Assembly (NCBI RefSeq): GCF_020510685.1
Contig: NZ_CP075185.1
Span: forward strand, 62,001-126,000
DNA length: 64,000 bases
DNA from: Dechloromonas denitrificans
Lineage (GTDB): Bacteria; Pseudomonadota; Gammaproteobacteria; Burkholderiales; Rhodocyclaceae
Direction of reading: 5' to 3'
Numbering within the stretch: the first letter of the stretch is position 1; each line of letters begins with the position of its first letter. Made by a program: the position numbers and the translations under genes. Positions 10,040 to 17,665 of the stretch are shown piece by piece. Below the pieces are notes generated by a model. It saw only the letters and a program-made list of their open reading frames with translations, did no database searches and was not told the DNA's origin.

Positions 10040-11260
10040 GTGATCCGCCAGATTCCGATTCGGCAGCTGCTGCCCGGCATGTATGTGGTGGATCTGCATC
10101 GGCACTGGCTGGAGCACTCGTTCTGGCGGCGGCGCTTTTTCGTCCGCGACGAAGCGCAGATCGGCCGGCTGCTCGAGGAAGGCATCGTCCAGGTCAGCAT
10201 CGACACCGCCAAGGGCATCGATCTACCGCCGCCACCGCCGCCGCGGTTGGTTCCGGACAATCTGCTGGTGCGCACCTTCATGTCGCGGGCCGAGCGCCTC
10301 AAGGCCAGCCCGGCGACGATTTCACTGGGCGAGGAGCGCCGGCGGGCCAGCCGCCTGATCACCGAAGCCAGCGCGACGGTGAGCGATCTGATGCTCGCCG
10401 CGCGGGCCGGCCGCGAAGTCGATGCCGCCCGTCTCGAACCGGTGGTAAGCAAGATGATCGAATCGGTCAGCCGCAACCCGGATGCATTGGCCCCGCTGGC
10501 CCGCCTCAAGCAAGCCGCGACCTATGCCACCGAACACGCCGTGGCGACTGCGGCGCTGATCATTGCCTTTGGCCAGAAACAAGGCATGGCGCAGCCGGAA
10601 ATCGAAAAGCTGGCGCTCGGCACCATGCTCAAGGACATCGGTCAGGCGGCCCTCGATGCCCGCCTGATCACCAAGCCCGGCATGCTCTCGCAGGCCGAAT
10701 ATTCGGTGGTCCAGAGCCATGTCGAGGAAGGGCTGAGCGTTCTCGAAGCGACCTCGCACCTGTCGGAAACCTCGGTGGCCGTCGTTCTCGAACATCACGA
10801 GCGCTATAACGGCTGCGGCTACCCTTACCGCATGGCCGGCGACGGAATTTCAGTGGCCGGCCGGATGGCGGCGATTGTCGACAGTTACGACGCGATGACT
10901 TCGGATCGCCCCTACCGGCCGGCCATTTCGCCCTCGGATGCCTTGCGCCAGCTGTACGACCAGGGTGGCACCCAGTTCGACCCGTCGCTGGTCACCGCCT
11001 TTGTCCGCACCGTCGGGATCTATCCGGTCGGCACCCTGGTTTTGCTGGAAAGCGGCCATCTGGCGGTGGTTGAGGAACTGCACCACGACAATCTGCTCAG
11101 CCCGATCGTCCGGGTCATTTACCACGCCGCCCGCCACCAGTACGTGACGCCGGTCGAGATCGACCTGACCCGGAAAGTCGGCAATCACTACGGCCAGATC
11201 GTCCGCGCCGAGAGCTACGAGCGCTGGGGGCTCAGTCCCTTGCGCTGGCTACCAGCCTGA
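10040..11260 (+). CDS. second HD-GYP paralogue with degenerate HD pair
   Basis: A 406-residue paralogue of the protein at 8250 (same start style IRQIPIRQLLPGMYVVDLHRHW, same C-terminus SYERWGLSPLRWLPA), beginning with GTG at 10040. In the HD-GYP domain the key HD pair is Lys198-Asp199 (LKDIGQAAL) instead of His-Asp, and the GYP loop reads HHERYNGCGYP. Other elements (TEHAVATAALI, QSHVEEG, DSYDAMTSDRPYRP) remain. Loss of a metal-ligand His suggests reduced or absent phosphodiesterase activity, perhaps a c-di-GMP binder or regulator of its neighbour. Its 3-prime end overlaps convergent mutY by 29 nt. Confidence 0.88.
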   Translation: MIRQIPIRQLLPGMYVVDLHRHWLEHSFWRRRFFVRDEAQIGRLLEEGIVQVSIDTAKGIDLPPPPPPRLVPDNLLVRTFMSRAERLKASPATISLGEERRRASRLITEASATVSDLMLAARAGREVDAARLEPVVSKMIESVSRNPDALAPLARLKQAATYATEHAVATAALIIAFGQKQGMAQPEIEKLALGTMLKDIGQAALDARLITKPGMLSQAEYSVVQSHVEEGLSVLEATSHLSETSVAVVLEHHERYNGCGYPYRMAGDGISVAGRMAAIVDSYDAMTSDRPYRPAISPSDALRQLYDQGGTQFDPSLVTAFVRTVGIYPVGTLVLLESGHLAVVEELHHDNLLSPIVRVIYHAARHQYVTPVEIDLTRKVGNHYGQIVRAESYERWGLSPLRWLPA

Positions 11261-12269
11261 TCAGTTTCTTGATCGGCGCCGGCACGCCGGCCTCGGCCGC
11301 CTTGTCGAGATCGACCCATTCGAGGCCTGGTTCGGCAATCCTCGGGTTTGCCACGACGCGGCAGAGTACCGGCTGCAAGGTCAGGCGAAAGTGCGTGAAG
11401 GCATGTTTCAGCGGCGGCAATGGCTGCTGCTGCGCGGCGTTCAGGCCGAGCCGGGCGAGGATGCTGTCAACGTCGCCCTCCGGCGGCACCAGCAGGCCGC
11501 CCCACAAGCCGCTCGGCGGTCGCCGCTGGAGCAGCAGGCGCGACCCGTCGACAATCAAGGCGAAGCTCGCCGTGCGTTCCGGCACCGCCGCCCGTGGCCG
11601 CGCCTCGGGCAATTCACCCTGGCGTCCATCGCGCCGGGCGACGCAGCTGCCGGCCACCGGGCAATCGGCGCAGCGCGGCCGACTGCGCGTGCACAGCGTT
11701 GCACCGAGATCCATCAGGCCCTGCGTATAGGTTTCGATGCCGCTATCCGGCAGCAGTTCTTCCGCCAGCTCCCATAACTTGCTATGGACGGCCGCTGCAC
11801 CGGGAAAGCCGGCGATCCCGAAGTGCCGGCAGAGGACGCGTTTGACATTACCATCGAGAATTGCCGCGCGCTGGCCAAAGGCAAAAGCGGCAACGGCCGC
11901 CGCTGTGGACCGTCCGATGCCGGGTAGTTCGCTCAGCTGTTCGGCGGATTCGGGGAATTTGCCGCCGTGCAGCGCAACAATCTGCCCGGCGCAATGGTGC
12001 AGATTGCGCGCCCGGGCGTAGTAGCCGAGGCCGGCCCAGTGTTCGCTGACCTTATCGATCGACGCCGCCGCCAGCGCCTGGACATCGGGAAAACTGGCGA
12101 GGAAGCGCTGGTAATACGGGATCACCGTCGTCACCTGCGTTTGCTGCAACATGATCTCGGAAAGCCAGATGCGGTAAGGATCGCGGGTTTTCTGCCAGGG
12201 CAGGTCGTGGCGCCCGGCGACTTGCTGCCAGGCGATCAGATGTGCGGTAAATGCATTGGGAACGGCCAA
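11232..12269 (-). CDS. mutY: A/G-specific adenine glycosylase MutY
   Basis: A 345-residue DNA repair enzyme that removes adenine mispaired with 8-oxoguanine. It has the HhH-GPD core (MLQQTQVTTVIPYYQRF; helix-hairpin-helix LPGIGRSTAAAVAAFAFG; catalytic Asp in ILDGNVKRVL). The 4Fe-4S motif C-X6-C-X2-C-X5-C is in CTRSRPRCADCPVAGSC. The C-terminal about 110 residues form the NUDIX-like 8-oxoG recognition domain. The start is a TTG at 12269 with GAGG just upstream; an in-frame ATG is not available nearby. It is divergent from the flavin reductase gene and overlaps the convergent HD-GYP gene by 29 nt. Confidence 0.92.
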   Translation of the reverse strand: MAVPNAFTAHLIAWQQVAGRHDLPWQKTRDPYRIWLSEIMLQQTQVTTVIPYYQRFLASFPDVQALAAASIDKVSEHWAGLGYYARARNLHHCAGQIVALHGGKFPESAEQLSELPGIGRSTAAAVAAFAFGQRAAILDGNVKRVLCRHFGIAGFPGAAAVHSKLWELAEELLPDSGIETYTQGLMDLGATLCTRSRPRCADCPVAGSCVARRDGRQGELPEARPRAAVPERTASFALIVDGSRLLLQRRPPSGLWGGLLVPPEGDVDSILARLGLNAAQQQPLPPLKHAFTHFRLTLQPVLCRVVANPRIAEPGLEWVDLDKAAEAGVPAPIKKLIRLVASARD

Positions 12270-12341
12270 TTCTGCCTCGACGTCGGCTACGGGAGCACGG
12301 ATAATACGGCCTTTTCGCCGGCCCTAGCCTGATCGACCCCG

Positions 12342-12833
12342 ATGACCCAAGCCCAAACTGATACCCGTGCACTGCGTAATGCCCTCGGCCGTTTTGCCAC
12401 CGGCATTGCCGTCGTCACGGCCATCGATCCGGATGGGCATCCGATCGGCCTGACCGTCAATTCCTTCTCCGCCGTATCGCTCGAGCCGCCGCTTGTCCTG
12501 TGGTGCCTCGACAACGGCTCGCACAATCTCGAAGCCTTCCGCCGGGCCAGCCACCACGCGATCAACATCCTGTCGGTTGCCCAACAGGATCTCTCGAACC
12601 GTTTCGCCACCTGGCCGACCGACCGTTTCGTCGGCCTGCCCTGGCACCCGGGTGCCGGCGGGGCGCCGGTCTTCCCGGCCTGCTGCTCGAGCTTCGAAGT
12701 CGCCAACGAAACGACGCATGTCGCCGGCGACCACACCGTTTTCATCGGCCGCATCGAAAAATTCAGCGAGACGCCGGATCTCGCGCCGCTGCTTTTCCAC
12801 GCCGGCCAGTACCGGAAACTGGCCGACCTCTGA
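12342..12833 (+). CDS. flavin reductase-like (FMN-binding split-barrel) protein
   Basis: A 163-residue member of the flavin reductase-like domain family. The typical opening is ALRNALGRFATGIAVVTA, followed by GLTVNSFSAVSLEPPLVLWCL, and the C-terminal AGDHTVFIGRIEKF supplies the conserved His/Asp-like flavin site. Relatives are the small NAD(P)H:FMN reductase components of two-component monooxygenases, or stand-alone FMN reductases. No oxygenase partner is adjacent, so the partner is unknown. It is encoded divergently from mutY and just upstream of the tRNA-Gly gene. Confidence 0.85.
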   Translation: MTQAQTDTRALRNALGRFATGIAVVTAIDPDGHPIGLTVNSFSAVSLEPPLVLWCLDNGSHNLEAFRRASHHAINILSVAQQDLSNRFATWPTDRFVGLPWHPGAGGAPVFPACCSSFEVANETTHVAGDHTVFIGRIEKFSETPDLAPLLFHAGQYRKLADL

Positions 12834-12884
12834 CAAGGTTGTTCGCGGCGGCTTCTCCGCTTAGAATGCGGCCTTCTGCCCAGA

Positions 12885-12958
12885 GCGGGCGTCGTATAAT
12901 GGTAATACCCTAGCTTCCCAAGCTAGAGCCGTGAGTTCGATTCTCATCGCCCGCTCCA
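12885..12958 (+). tRNA. tRNA-Gly (anticodon CCC)
   Basis: A 74-nt cloverleaf with encoded CCA. The acceptor GCGGGCG (12885-12891) pairs with CGCCCGC (12948-12954). The D-arm contains TAATGGTAAT. The anticodon stem CTAGC/GCTAG encloses loop TTCCCAA with anticodon CCC at 12917-12919, and the T-arm is GTGAGTTCGATTCTCAT. It reads GGG glycine codons. An IS scar and the B12-controlled peptide cassette follow immediately, consistent with tRNA-associated insertion. Confidence 0.95.
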
Positions 12959-13087
12959 CTTTCCTCCGGCAGTTTTCCTGTTTGTAACTGACCTACGTCG
13001 GTGCCGTGCTCTTTGCAGCCCTTTGGGCTTTCAGAAGGCAGATTTCAACGTACCAGCTAACAGATATACCTGCGGCACGCGTGGGGC

Positions 13088-13240
13088 CGAATGCTACCCA
13101 GTGGCATCAGCAAGGAAGCATTCAAAGTTGGCCATGCCATTGAAGACCTTTTCCGTGTCCACACTCAAATCGCCAAACGAAGCGAACTACACAGCATTGC
13201 CGTGATACCCCAGCACTGGGTGGCGGAGCGATCATTCCTC
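13088..13240 (+). pseudogene. scar of an IS5-family transposase gene
   Basis: In one frame the sequence encodes LPSGISKEAFKV, resembling the N-terminal part of IS5-type transposases, and soon after AKRSELHSIAVIPQHWVAERSF, resembling their C-terminal (V/I)LPxRWVVERTFxW block. The whole DDE core between them is missing, so this is an internally deleted relic of about 150 nt, not an active element. No terminal inverted repeats were identified. The family assignment is from memory of IS5 motifs. Confidence 0.5.
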
Positions 13241-13321
13241 CCGCCTCTCTCGCGCTCTTGCTCGGAAGGCCGTGAACCGGTTCTAAGACACTTGACTGTT
13301 TTCGTGGCGCTTTGAGAGAAT

Positions 13322-13495
13322 CCGCGCTCCTATCGGTATCGAGATACGGAACACGGTGCGAATCCGTGGCGGGCCCGCCGCTGTAACCGGGGACGAAGAC
13401 TGCATGGTCGCCAGACCAGCCACTTGCGGGGCATACCGCGCAGGGAAGGCGCAGTGCTTCGGCTGATCCGGAAGCCAGAAGACGAATCGATACCA
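13322..13495 (+). ncRNA. cobalamin (adenosylcobalamin-type) riboswitch
   Basis: The conserved core is readable: GGTGCGAATCC near 13355, GCGGGCCCGCCGCTGTAACC near 13369-13388 running on into CGGGGACGAA, GCCACT at 13429-13434, GGGAAGGCGC at 13443-13452, and the B12 box GATCCGGAAGCCAGAAGAC at 13465-13483. The P1 stem closes it: GGTATCG (13335-13341) pairs with CGATACC (13488-13494). It precedes an intrinsic terminator and the peptide/radical SAM genes, so ligand binding should switch those genes off. Unlike most copies, it does not precede a cobalamin synthesis or transport gene. Confidence 0.93.
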
Positions 13496-13511
13496 ATCAG
13501 GAGCCAAGGCA

Positions 13512-13570
13512 AGGGCTCCGGCTGACTGCATGCGAGAAGCGTGCAGTCAGCCGGAGCCCTTTTTGTTTTT
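13512..13570 (+). terminator. riboswitch expression-platform terminator
   Basis: A 22-bp stem with one G-U pair: 13512-13533 pairs with 13539-13560 around a GAGAA loop, followed by TTTTTGTTTTT. GGAGCC (13500-13505), at the edge of the aptamer, can pair instead with GGCTCC (13514-13519). That gives a plausible antiterminator that would form when the aptamer is unoccupied. The peptide gene starts 21 nt after the T-tract. Confidence 0.92.
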
Positions 13571-13590
13571 GCATTCCCGAGGAGTGGAAC

Positions 13591-13746
13591 ATGACCAAAA
13601 CTGTGACTTCAACCGTTAAACACCCGCAAACGCCGATCAGTCAGACTGCGTCGGTCGCCCCGACCATCGCCGTGCGTAAGAGCTGCAACCCGGAAGGCAT
13701 GGGCCTGTCGCACTACGTGCTGATGGACAAGAAGGCGGCCAAATGA
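13591..13746 (+). CDS. cbpA: 51-residue precursor peptide of a radical SAM RiPP-like cassette (CbpA-like)
   Basis: A short gene with GAGGAG 7 nt before its ATG, directly behind the B12 riboswitch terminator. The product has a Thr/Pro/Ser/Val-rich N-terminal leader-like half (residues 1-28), then a distinctive segment AVRKSCNPEGMGLSHYVLMD with a single Cys32 and a basic tail (KKAAK). Its stop overlaps the maturase start as ATGA, so translation is coupled. Size, position and coupling are those of a ribosomally made peptide modified by the neighbouring radical SAM/SPASM enzyme. I recall a TIGRFAM pair named CbpA (modified peptide precursor) and CbpB fitting this arrangement; not checked here. 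The mature product and its function are unknown. Confidence 0.75.
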   Translation: MTKTVTSTVKHPQTPISQTASVAPTIAVRKSCNPEGMGLSHYVLMDKKAAK

Positions 13747-15113
13747 CCGCAGCGCTTCCTGAGGGAGCGCTGCGCGACCCGCATTTTCTGCCTGTCGACA
13801 TCGGCCATGATGTCTACGCCGCGTTGACCGACCCGGATACCGCCTTCTGGGCCCTGGTCGACAAGCGCAAGGTCGGCGAGGGGCTCGACTCGGCGACGCT
13901 TGCCGCCTATCGCGAGAAGGCAGATGGGTTCCGGCAGGAGTTGCATGCCCTGCGCTTCGAACTGAAGCCCTCCGGCGTCTATCTCAACCCGACCGAGCGC
14001 TGCAATCTCAACTGCACCTACTGCTATCTGCCCGATACCCAGCGCAGCAGCGGTACGCACATGTCGGCCGAACTGTTGCACGCCTCGCTCGGTAAGCTGC
14101 GCGACTATTTCCGCTCGGTGATGCCGGACGGCCGCAAGCCGCGCGCCATCTTCCACGGCGCCGAGCCGCTGATGAACCAGGCCGCTGTCTTCGAAGCGAT
14201 CGATGCCTTTGGCGACGATTTCATCTTCGGCCTGCAGACCAACGGCACACTGCTCGACGATGCGGCGCTCGACTTCCTGACCTCGCGCAATGTCAGCATC
14301 GGCCTCTCGCTCGACGGCCCGCTGGCCGAAATTACCGATGCAACGCGCCGGACCTGGGGCGGCAAGAGCGTCCACGACAAGGTGCTGCGTACCATGGAGA
14401 AGCTGCGCGGCTACGGTTCATGGAGCGTCATCACGACCTGCACGACCGAGAACCTGCCCTACCTGACGCGCATGGTCGAGCTGTTCCACGCCCATGAAGT
14501 GCCGACCTGCATGCTCAACACCGTGCGCTGCACCCTGCCCGGGGCGCGCGGCGTCAAGCCGGCCGACGGCGACATGGCCAAGGCCTTCTTCGCCGCCATG
14601 GACCGCACCCACGAGCTGTACCGGGAGACCGGCCGCAAGCTGATGGTCGCCAATTTCGCCAATATCCTGATTGGCATCCTGGCCCCGACGGCGCGCCGGT
14701 TGATGTGCGACATTTCGCCCTGCGGCGGCGGTCGCGCCTTCTTCGCGCTGGCCGCCGACGGCGGCCTCTACCCGTGCAGCGAGTTCATCGGCCTGCCCAA
14801 CTTCCGAGGCGGCAACCTGCTGGTCGATGGCGTCGAGGCGGCCCTGGCCTCACCGGCCTTCCAGACCGTTACGACGCGGGATGTGGACAAGTTCAGCCCG
14901 TGCGGCGACTGTGCGATCCGCCATTTCTGCGGCTCACCGTGTCCGGCCGAAGCCTTCGAGATGAACGGCGGCATGGACAAGATCGGTGCCTTCTGCGATT
15001 TCTACAAGGAACAGGTCAATTACGCCCTGCGCCTGATCGCCGACGGCAAGGCCAACGACTACCTGTGGGACGGCTGGGACGAGGGAACGGAAACCGTTTT
15101 TGCGCTGAGTTGA
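13743..15113 (+). CDS. cbpB: peptide-modifying radical SAM/SPASM enzyme (CbpB-like)
   Basis: A 456-residue enzyme. The radical SAM cluster motif CX3CX2C is Cys87-Cys91-Cys94 in ERCNLNCTYCYLP. The TIM-barrel core follows, with FHGAEPLMN and GLQTNGTLL. The C-terminal SPASM domain has many Cys: MCDISPCGGG, LYPCSEFIGL, SPCGDCAIRHFCGSPC and GAFCDFYKEQ, enough for auxiliary 4Fe-4S clusters. It also has about 75 residues before the SAM motif. It overlaps the 51-residue peptide gene by 4 nt and shares its B12 riboswitch. By family, SPASM enzymes adjacent to short ORFs install crosslinks or other changes in that peptide. The radical SAM/SPASM call is firm; the CbpB name is recalled. Confidence 0.85.
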   Translation: MTAALPEGALRDPHFLPVDIGHDVYAALTDPDTAFWALVDKRKVGEGLDSATLAAYREKADGFRQELHALRFELKPSGVYLNPTERCNLNCTYCYLPDTQRSSGTHMSAELLHASLGKLRDYFRSVMPDGRKPRAIFHGAEPLMNQAAVFEAIDAFGDDFIFGLQTNGTLLDDAALDFLTSRNVSIGLSLDGPLAEITDATRRTWGGKSVHDKVLRTMEKLRGYGSWSVITTCTTENLPYLTRMVELFHAHEVPTCMLNTVRCTLPGARGVKPADGDMAKAFFAAMDRTHELYRETGRKLMVANFANILIGILAPTARRLMCDISPCGGGRAFFALAADGGLYPCSEFIGLPNFRGGNLLVDGVEAALASPAFQTVTTRDVDKFSPCGDCAIRHFCGSPCPAEAFEMNGGMDKIGAFCDFYKEQVNYALRLIADGKANDYLWDGWDEGTETVFALS

Positions 15114-15123
15114 GGAATTGCCG

Positions 15124-15148
15124 GAGGGCGCCGTAACATGGCGCCCTC
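15124..15148 (+). terminator. hairpin after the radical SAM gene
   Basis: GAGGGCGCC (15124-15132) and GGCGCCCTC (15140-15148) form a perfect 9-bp stem with loop GTAACAT, beginning 11 nt after the stop codon. The downstream GGTCATTTCT is only weakly T-rich, so termination may be partial. It closes the riboswitch-peptide-maturase unit. The remaining 15149-15381 holds nothing I recognise. Confidence 0.6.
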
Positions 15149-15381
15149 GGTCATTTCTCCAGCGATATCCACCATGGCCTCCTGCCTGTTCGCTTCTGGC
15201 TGACCTGAGCCGGTTGCCGACGTCGAGTAGCTGCTCAAGCAATGTCGGTTTTACACTGAGTTTCAGAAACCCACGGCTGTGCCAATTTCCGGTAACTGGT
15301 CAGAAGCGCACTTGGAACTTCTCTGCTCGTCCCAGCTCTATTGCTGGCATTTCCCATCAGATACGCTCCCGGAGTTAAGCA

Positions 15382-16017
15382 GTGCAAAAGGTGATTGAAG
15401 GTTTCTTGAAGTTTCAAAAGGATGTTTTTCCGGAAAGAACCCAGCTGTTCAAGCAATTGGCGCAGCGGCAGAACCCCAAGGTGCTGTTTGTGACTTGCTC
15501 GGATAGCCGGGTGGTGCCGGAACTGTTTACGCAGCAGGAGCCGGGCGATCTGTTCGTCATTCGCAACGCGGGCAACATCGTGCCGTCCTACGGGCCGGAA
15601 CCGGGCGGTGTTTCGGCAACGGTCGAGTACGCGGTATCGGTCCTTCAGGTCAGCGATATCGTGATATGCGGTCATTCGAATTGTGGCGCGATGGCGGCAA
15701 TTTCCAGCTGCCAATGCCTCGACCACCTGCCGGCGGTCGCCCACTGGTTGCGCCACGCGGATTCCGCCAAGGCCATCGTCGCCTCGCAGGAGTACGCGAC
15801 CCAGCAGGAGAAAGCTGATGCGCTGGTTCGCCAGAACGTGATCGCCCAGCTCGCCAATATCCGTACCCATCCCTCGGTCGCGCTAGCCCTCGCGCAGCGC
15901 CGCCTGAACCTGCACGGTTGGGTGTACGACATCGAGAAAGGGGTGATCGATGCACTCGACGGCGCAAGTTCGAGTTTCGTGCCGCTATCAGCCAATCATC
16001 AGGTTGTTGCCACCTAG
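15382..16017 (+). CDS. beta-class carbonic anhydrase
   Basis: A 211-residue CO2/bicarbonate interconverting enzyme of the CynT/Can type. The zinc ligands and catalytic dyad are visible: CSDSRVVPE (Cys plus Asp-Arg) and CGHSNCGAM (His and second Cys), with the family segment [18 protein letters not shown] between them. The start is GTG at 15382 with GGAG upstream. It stands between the radical SAM cassette and the TPR gene with no evident operon. A second, fused carbonic anhydrase of a different subfamily is encoded at 35926-37074. Confidence 0.9.
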   Translation: MQKVIEGFLKFQKDVFPERTQLFKQLAQRQNPKVLFVTCSDSRVVPELFTQQEPGDLFVIRNAGNIVPSYGPEPGGVSATVEYAVSVLQVSDIVICGHSNCGAMAAISSCQCLDHLPAVAHWLRHADSAKAIVASQEYATQQEKADALVRQNVIAQLANIRTHPSVALALAQRRLNLHGWVYDIEKGVIDALDGASSSFVPLSANHQVVAT

Positions 16018-16090
16018 AGTCGGTAACAGAGGTGATCTTATGTTTTCGTAGATACTGAGCAACTTTGGTGATCATGGTCTTCACTGCCCG

Positions 16091-17665
16091 ATGGATAACC
16101 CGTTTGTAGAGCTCGCGGAGTTGCAGTTCCTGCGTGGCTCTTCCGCCGAGGCGTTGCGCACGGCCCGGATGGGCCTGACGCTGTTTCCCGATGATGGGGC
16201 GTTGCTCGAGCTTGCCGCGACTTGCGCGGGCAGCGAGGGCGATGACGAATATGCGGTGACCTGCTGGCGACGTCTGCTCGAACTTGATCCGTCGCTGGTT
16301 ACGGCCCACAACAGTCTGGGCCTTGCCTTGCATCGCCGGGGGCTGGGTGGCGAGGCCGAAACGGCCTATCGGCAGGCGTTGACAGCCTTTCCCGATGATC
16401 CGGCGCTGCCCGCCAATCTTGCCTTGTTGCTGGAGGATCTTGGCCGGCTGGACGAGGCAGAAATTCAGCAGCGGCAAGCCCTGGCACTGGCGCCCGACTC
16501 GGCGGAGATTTGTTCCAATCTGGCCGGCCTGCTGCTCAAGGCGGGGCAGGAGGTGGAAGCGGAAAAGTTGTACCGGGAAGCGATCCGGCTCAAGCCCGAG
16601 TTTGCCAAAGCGCATTCCAATCTGGCTATTTTGCTCGTCGACCAGGGGCGGGCGGCCGAGGCGGAAGCCTGTTTTCGCGCGGCGCTGGCACTTCAGCCGG
16701 ACGCCCAGCAGGCGCGGATGAATTTTGCCCAGTTGTTGCTGCAGCAGGGCCGTCTGGCCGAGGGCTGGCCGCTCTACGAGGCGCGCCAGCACGTTCGCGC
16801 CGGGGCCGGCAGCGGGGCGCTGGGCCGGCCGCCATCTTGCCTGCAATGGCAGGGCGAGGCGCTGGCTGGCAAGTCGATCGTCGTCATCGCCGAGCAGGGG
16901 CTGGGCGATGAAATCCAGTTCGTGCGCTATCTTGCCTGGCTGAAGGCGCAGGGGCCGCGGCAATTGACGCTGCTTGGCCGGCCCTGCCAGCAGGCCTTGC
17001 TGAAGACGCTGGCCGGCCCCGATCTGGTGGTCAGCCTGAACGACGCCGAGCCGTACCTGGACAGCCACGATTACTGGGTTTTCCTGCTCAGTCTGCCACT
17101 GCATGCCGGCACGGTGCTGAGCACGATTCCGTCGGCGACCCCCTACCTGTTTGTCGATCCCGTGCGGGTGGCCCGGCATGTCGCGCTGCTGGCCGGCGAT
17201 GGCCTGCGGGTCGGGCTGGTCTGGCGCGGCAATCCGCAACACGCCAACGATGCCGACCGGTCGTTGCCCGGGCTGGAAGTGCTGGCGCCCTTGTGGCGGC
17301 TGGCCGGGGTGCGTTTCTTCAGCGTCCAGCAAGGCGAGCAGGGAGCCGCGCCAGTGCCGTCAGGATTACCGCTGACCGCACTCGGCCCGGCCATTGAGGA
17401 CATGGCCGATACGGCGGCCATGCTCAGCCAGCTCGATCTGCTGATTGCCGTCGATACCGCGGTTGCCCATCTGGCCGGGGCGCTCGGCCTGCCGTGCTGG
17501 TTGCTGCTGCCCGCTTACAAGACCGACTGGCGGTGGTTGCAGCAGCGCCGCGACAGCCCGTGGTACCCGACCATGCGGCTGTTCCGGCAGGCGCAGCGCG
17601 GTGATTGGACGGCAACGGTGGCCGAGTTGGCCGAGGCCTTGCGGCACTTCAGGGACGGCGTTTAG
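16091..17665 (+). CDS. TPR protein with C-terminal glycosyltransferase-9-like domain
   Basis: A 524-residue protein. Residues 1-220 are tandem tetratricopeptide repeats (motifs such as NSLGLALHRRGLGGEAETAYRQAL, repeated about every 34 residues). The C-terminal about 260 residues resemble the GT-B-fold, heptosyltransferase-like domain often joined to TPRs: SIVVIAEQGLGDEIQFVRYL, RVGLVWRGNPQHANDADRS, and near the end DLLIAVDTAVAHLAGALGLPCW with the conserved DTxxAHLAGA motif. It probably acts in protein or polysaccharide glycosylation; acceptor and donor are unknown. Its end overlaps the convergent Lon-domain gene by 4 nt. Confidence 0.82.
   Translation: MDNPFVELAELQFLRGSSAEALRTARMGLTLFPDDGALLELAATCAGSEGDDEYAVTCWRRLLELDPSLVTAHNSLGLALHRRGLGGEAETAYRQALTAFPDDPALPANLALLLEDLGRLDEAEIQQRQALALAPDSAEICSNLAGLLLKAGQEVEAEKLYREAIRLKPEFAKAHSNLAILLVDQGRAAEAEACFRAALALQPDAQQARMNFAQLLLQQGRLAEGWPLYEARQHVRAGAGSGALGRPPSCLQWQGEALAGKSIVVIAEQGLGDEIQFVRYLAWLKAQGPRQLTLLGRPCQQALLKTLAGPDLVVSLNDAEPYLDSHDYWVFLLSLPLHAGTVLSTIPSATPYLFVDPVRVARHVALLAGDGLRVGLVWRGNPQHANDADRSLPGLEVLAPLWRLAGVRFFSVQQGEQGAAPVPSGLPLTALGPAIEDMADTAAMLSQLDLLIAVDTAVAHLAGALGLPCWLLLPAYKTDWRWLQQRRDSPWYPTMRLFRQAQRGDWTATVAELAEALRHFRDGV

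Noticed and set aside
13023..13205. 60-codon frame downstream of tRNA-Gly
   Set aside because: It runs through the IS scar in a different frame from the transposase-like residues; no support as a gene.
15118..15378. 86-codon plus-strand frame between the radical SAM and carbonic anhydrase genes
   Set aside because: Its start lies in the terminator-like hairpin, it has no ribosome-binding site and no recognisable sequence; the spacer is better described as non-coding.
12959..15381. Genomic island with attL/attR generated by integration into tRNA-Gly
   Set aside because: No integrase and no second copy of the tRNA 3-prime end could be found in the following 2.4 kb, so only a tRNA-adjacent location is claimed.
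15650..17332. 560-codon minus-strand frame across the carbonic anhydrase and TPR genes
   Set aside because: It spans two well-supported plus-strand genes and their spacer; sequence is low-complexity.
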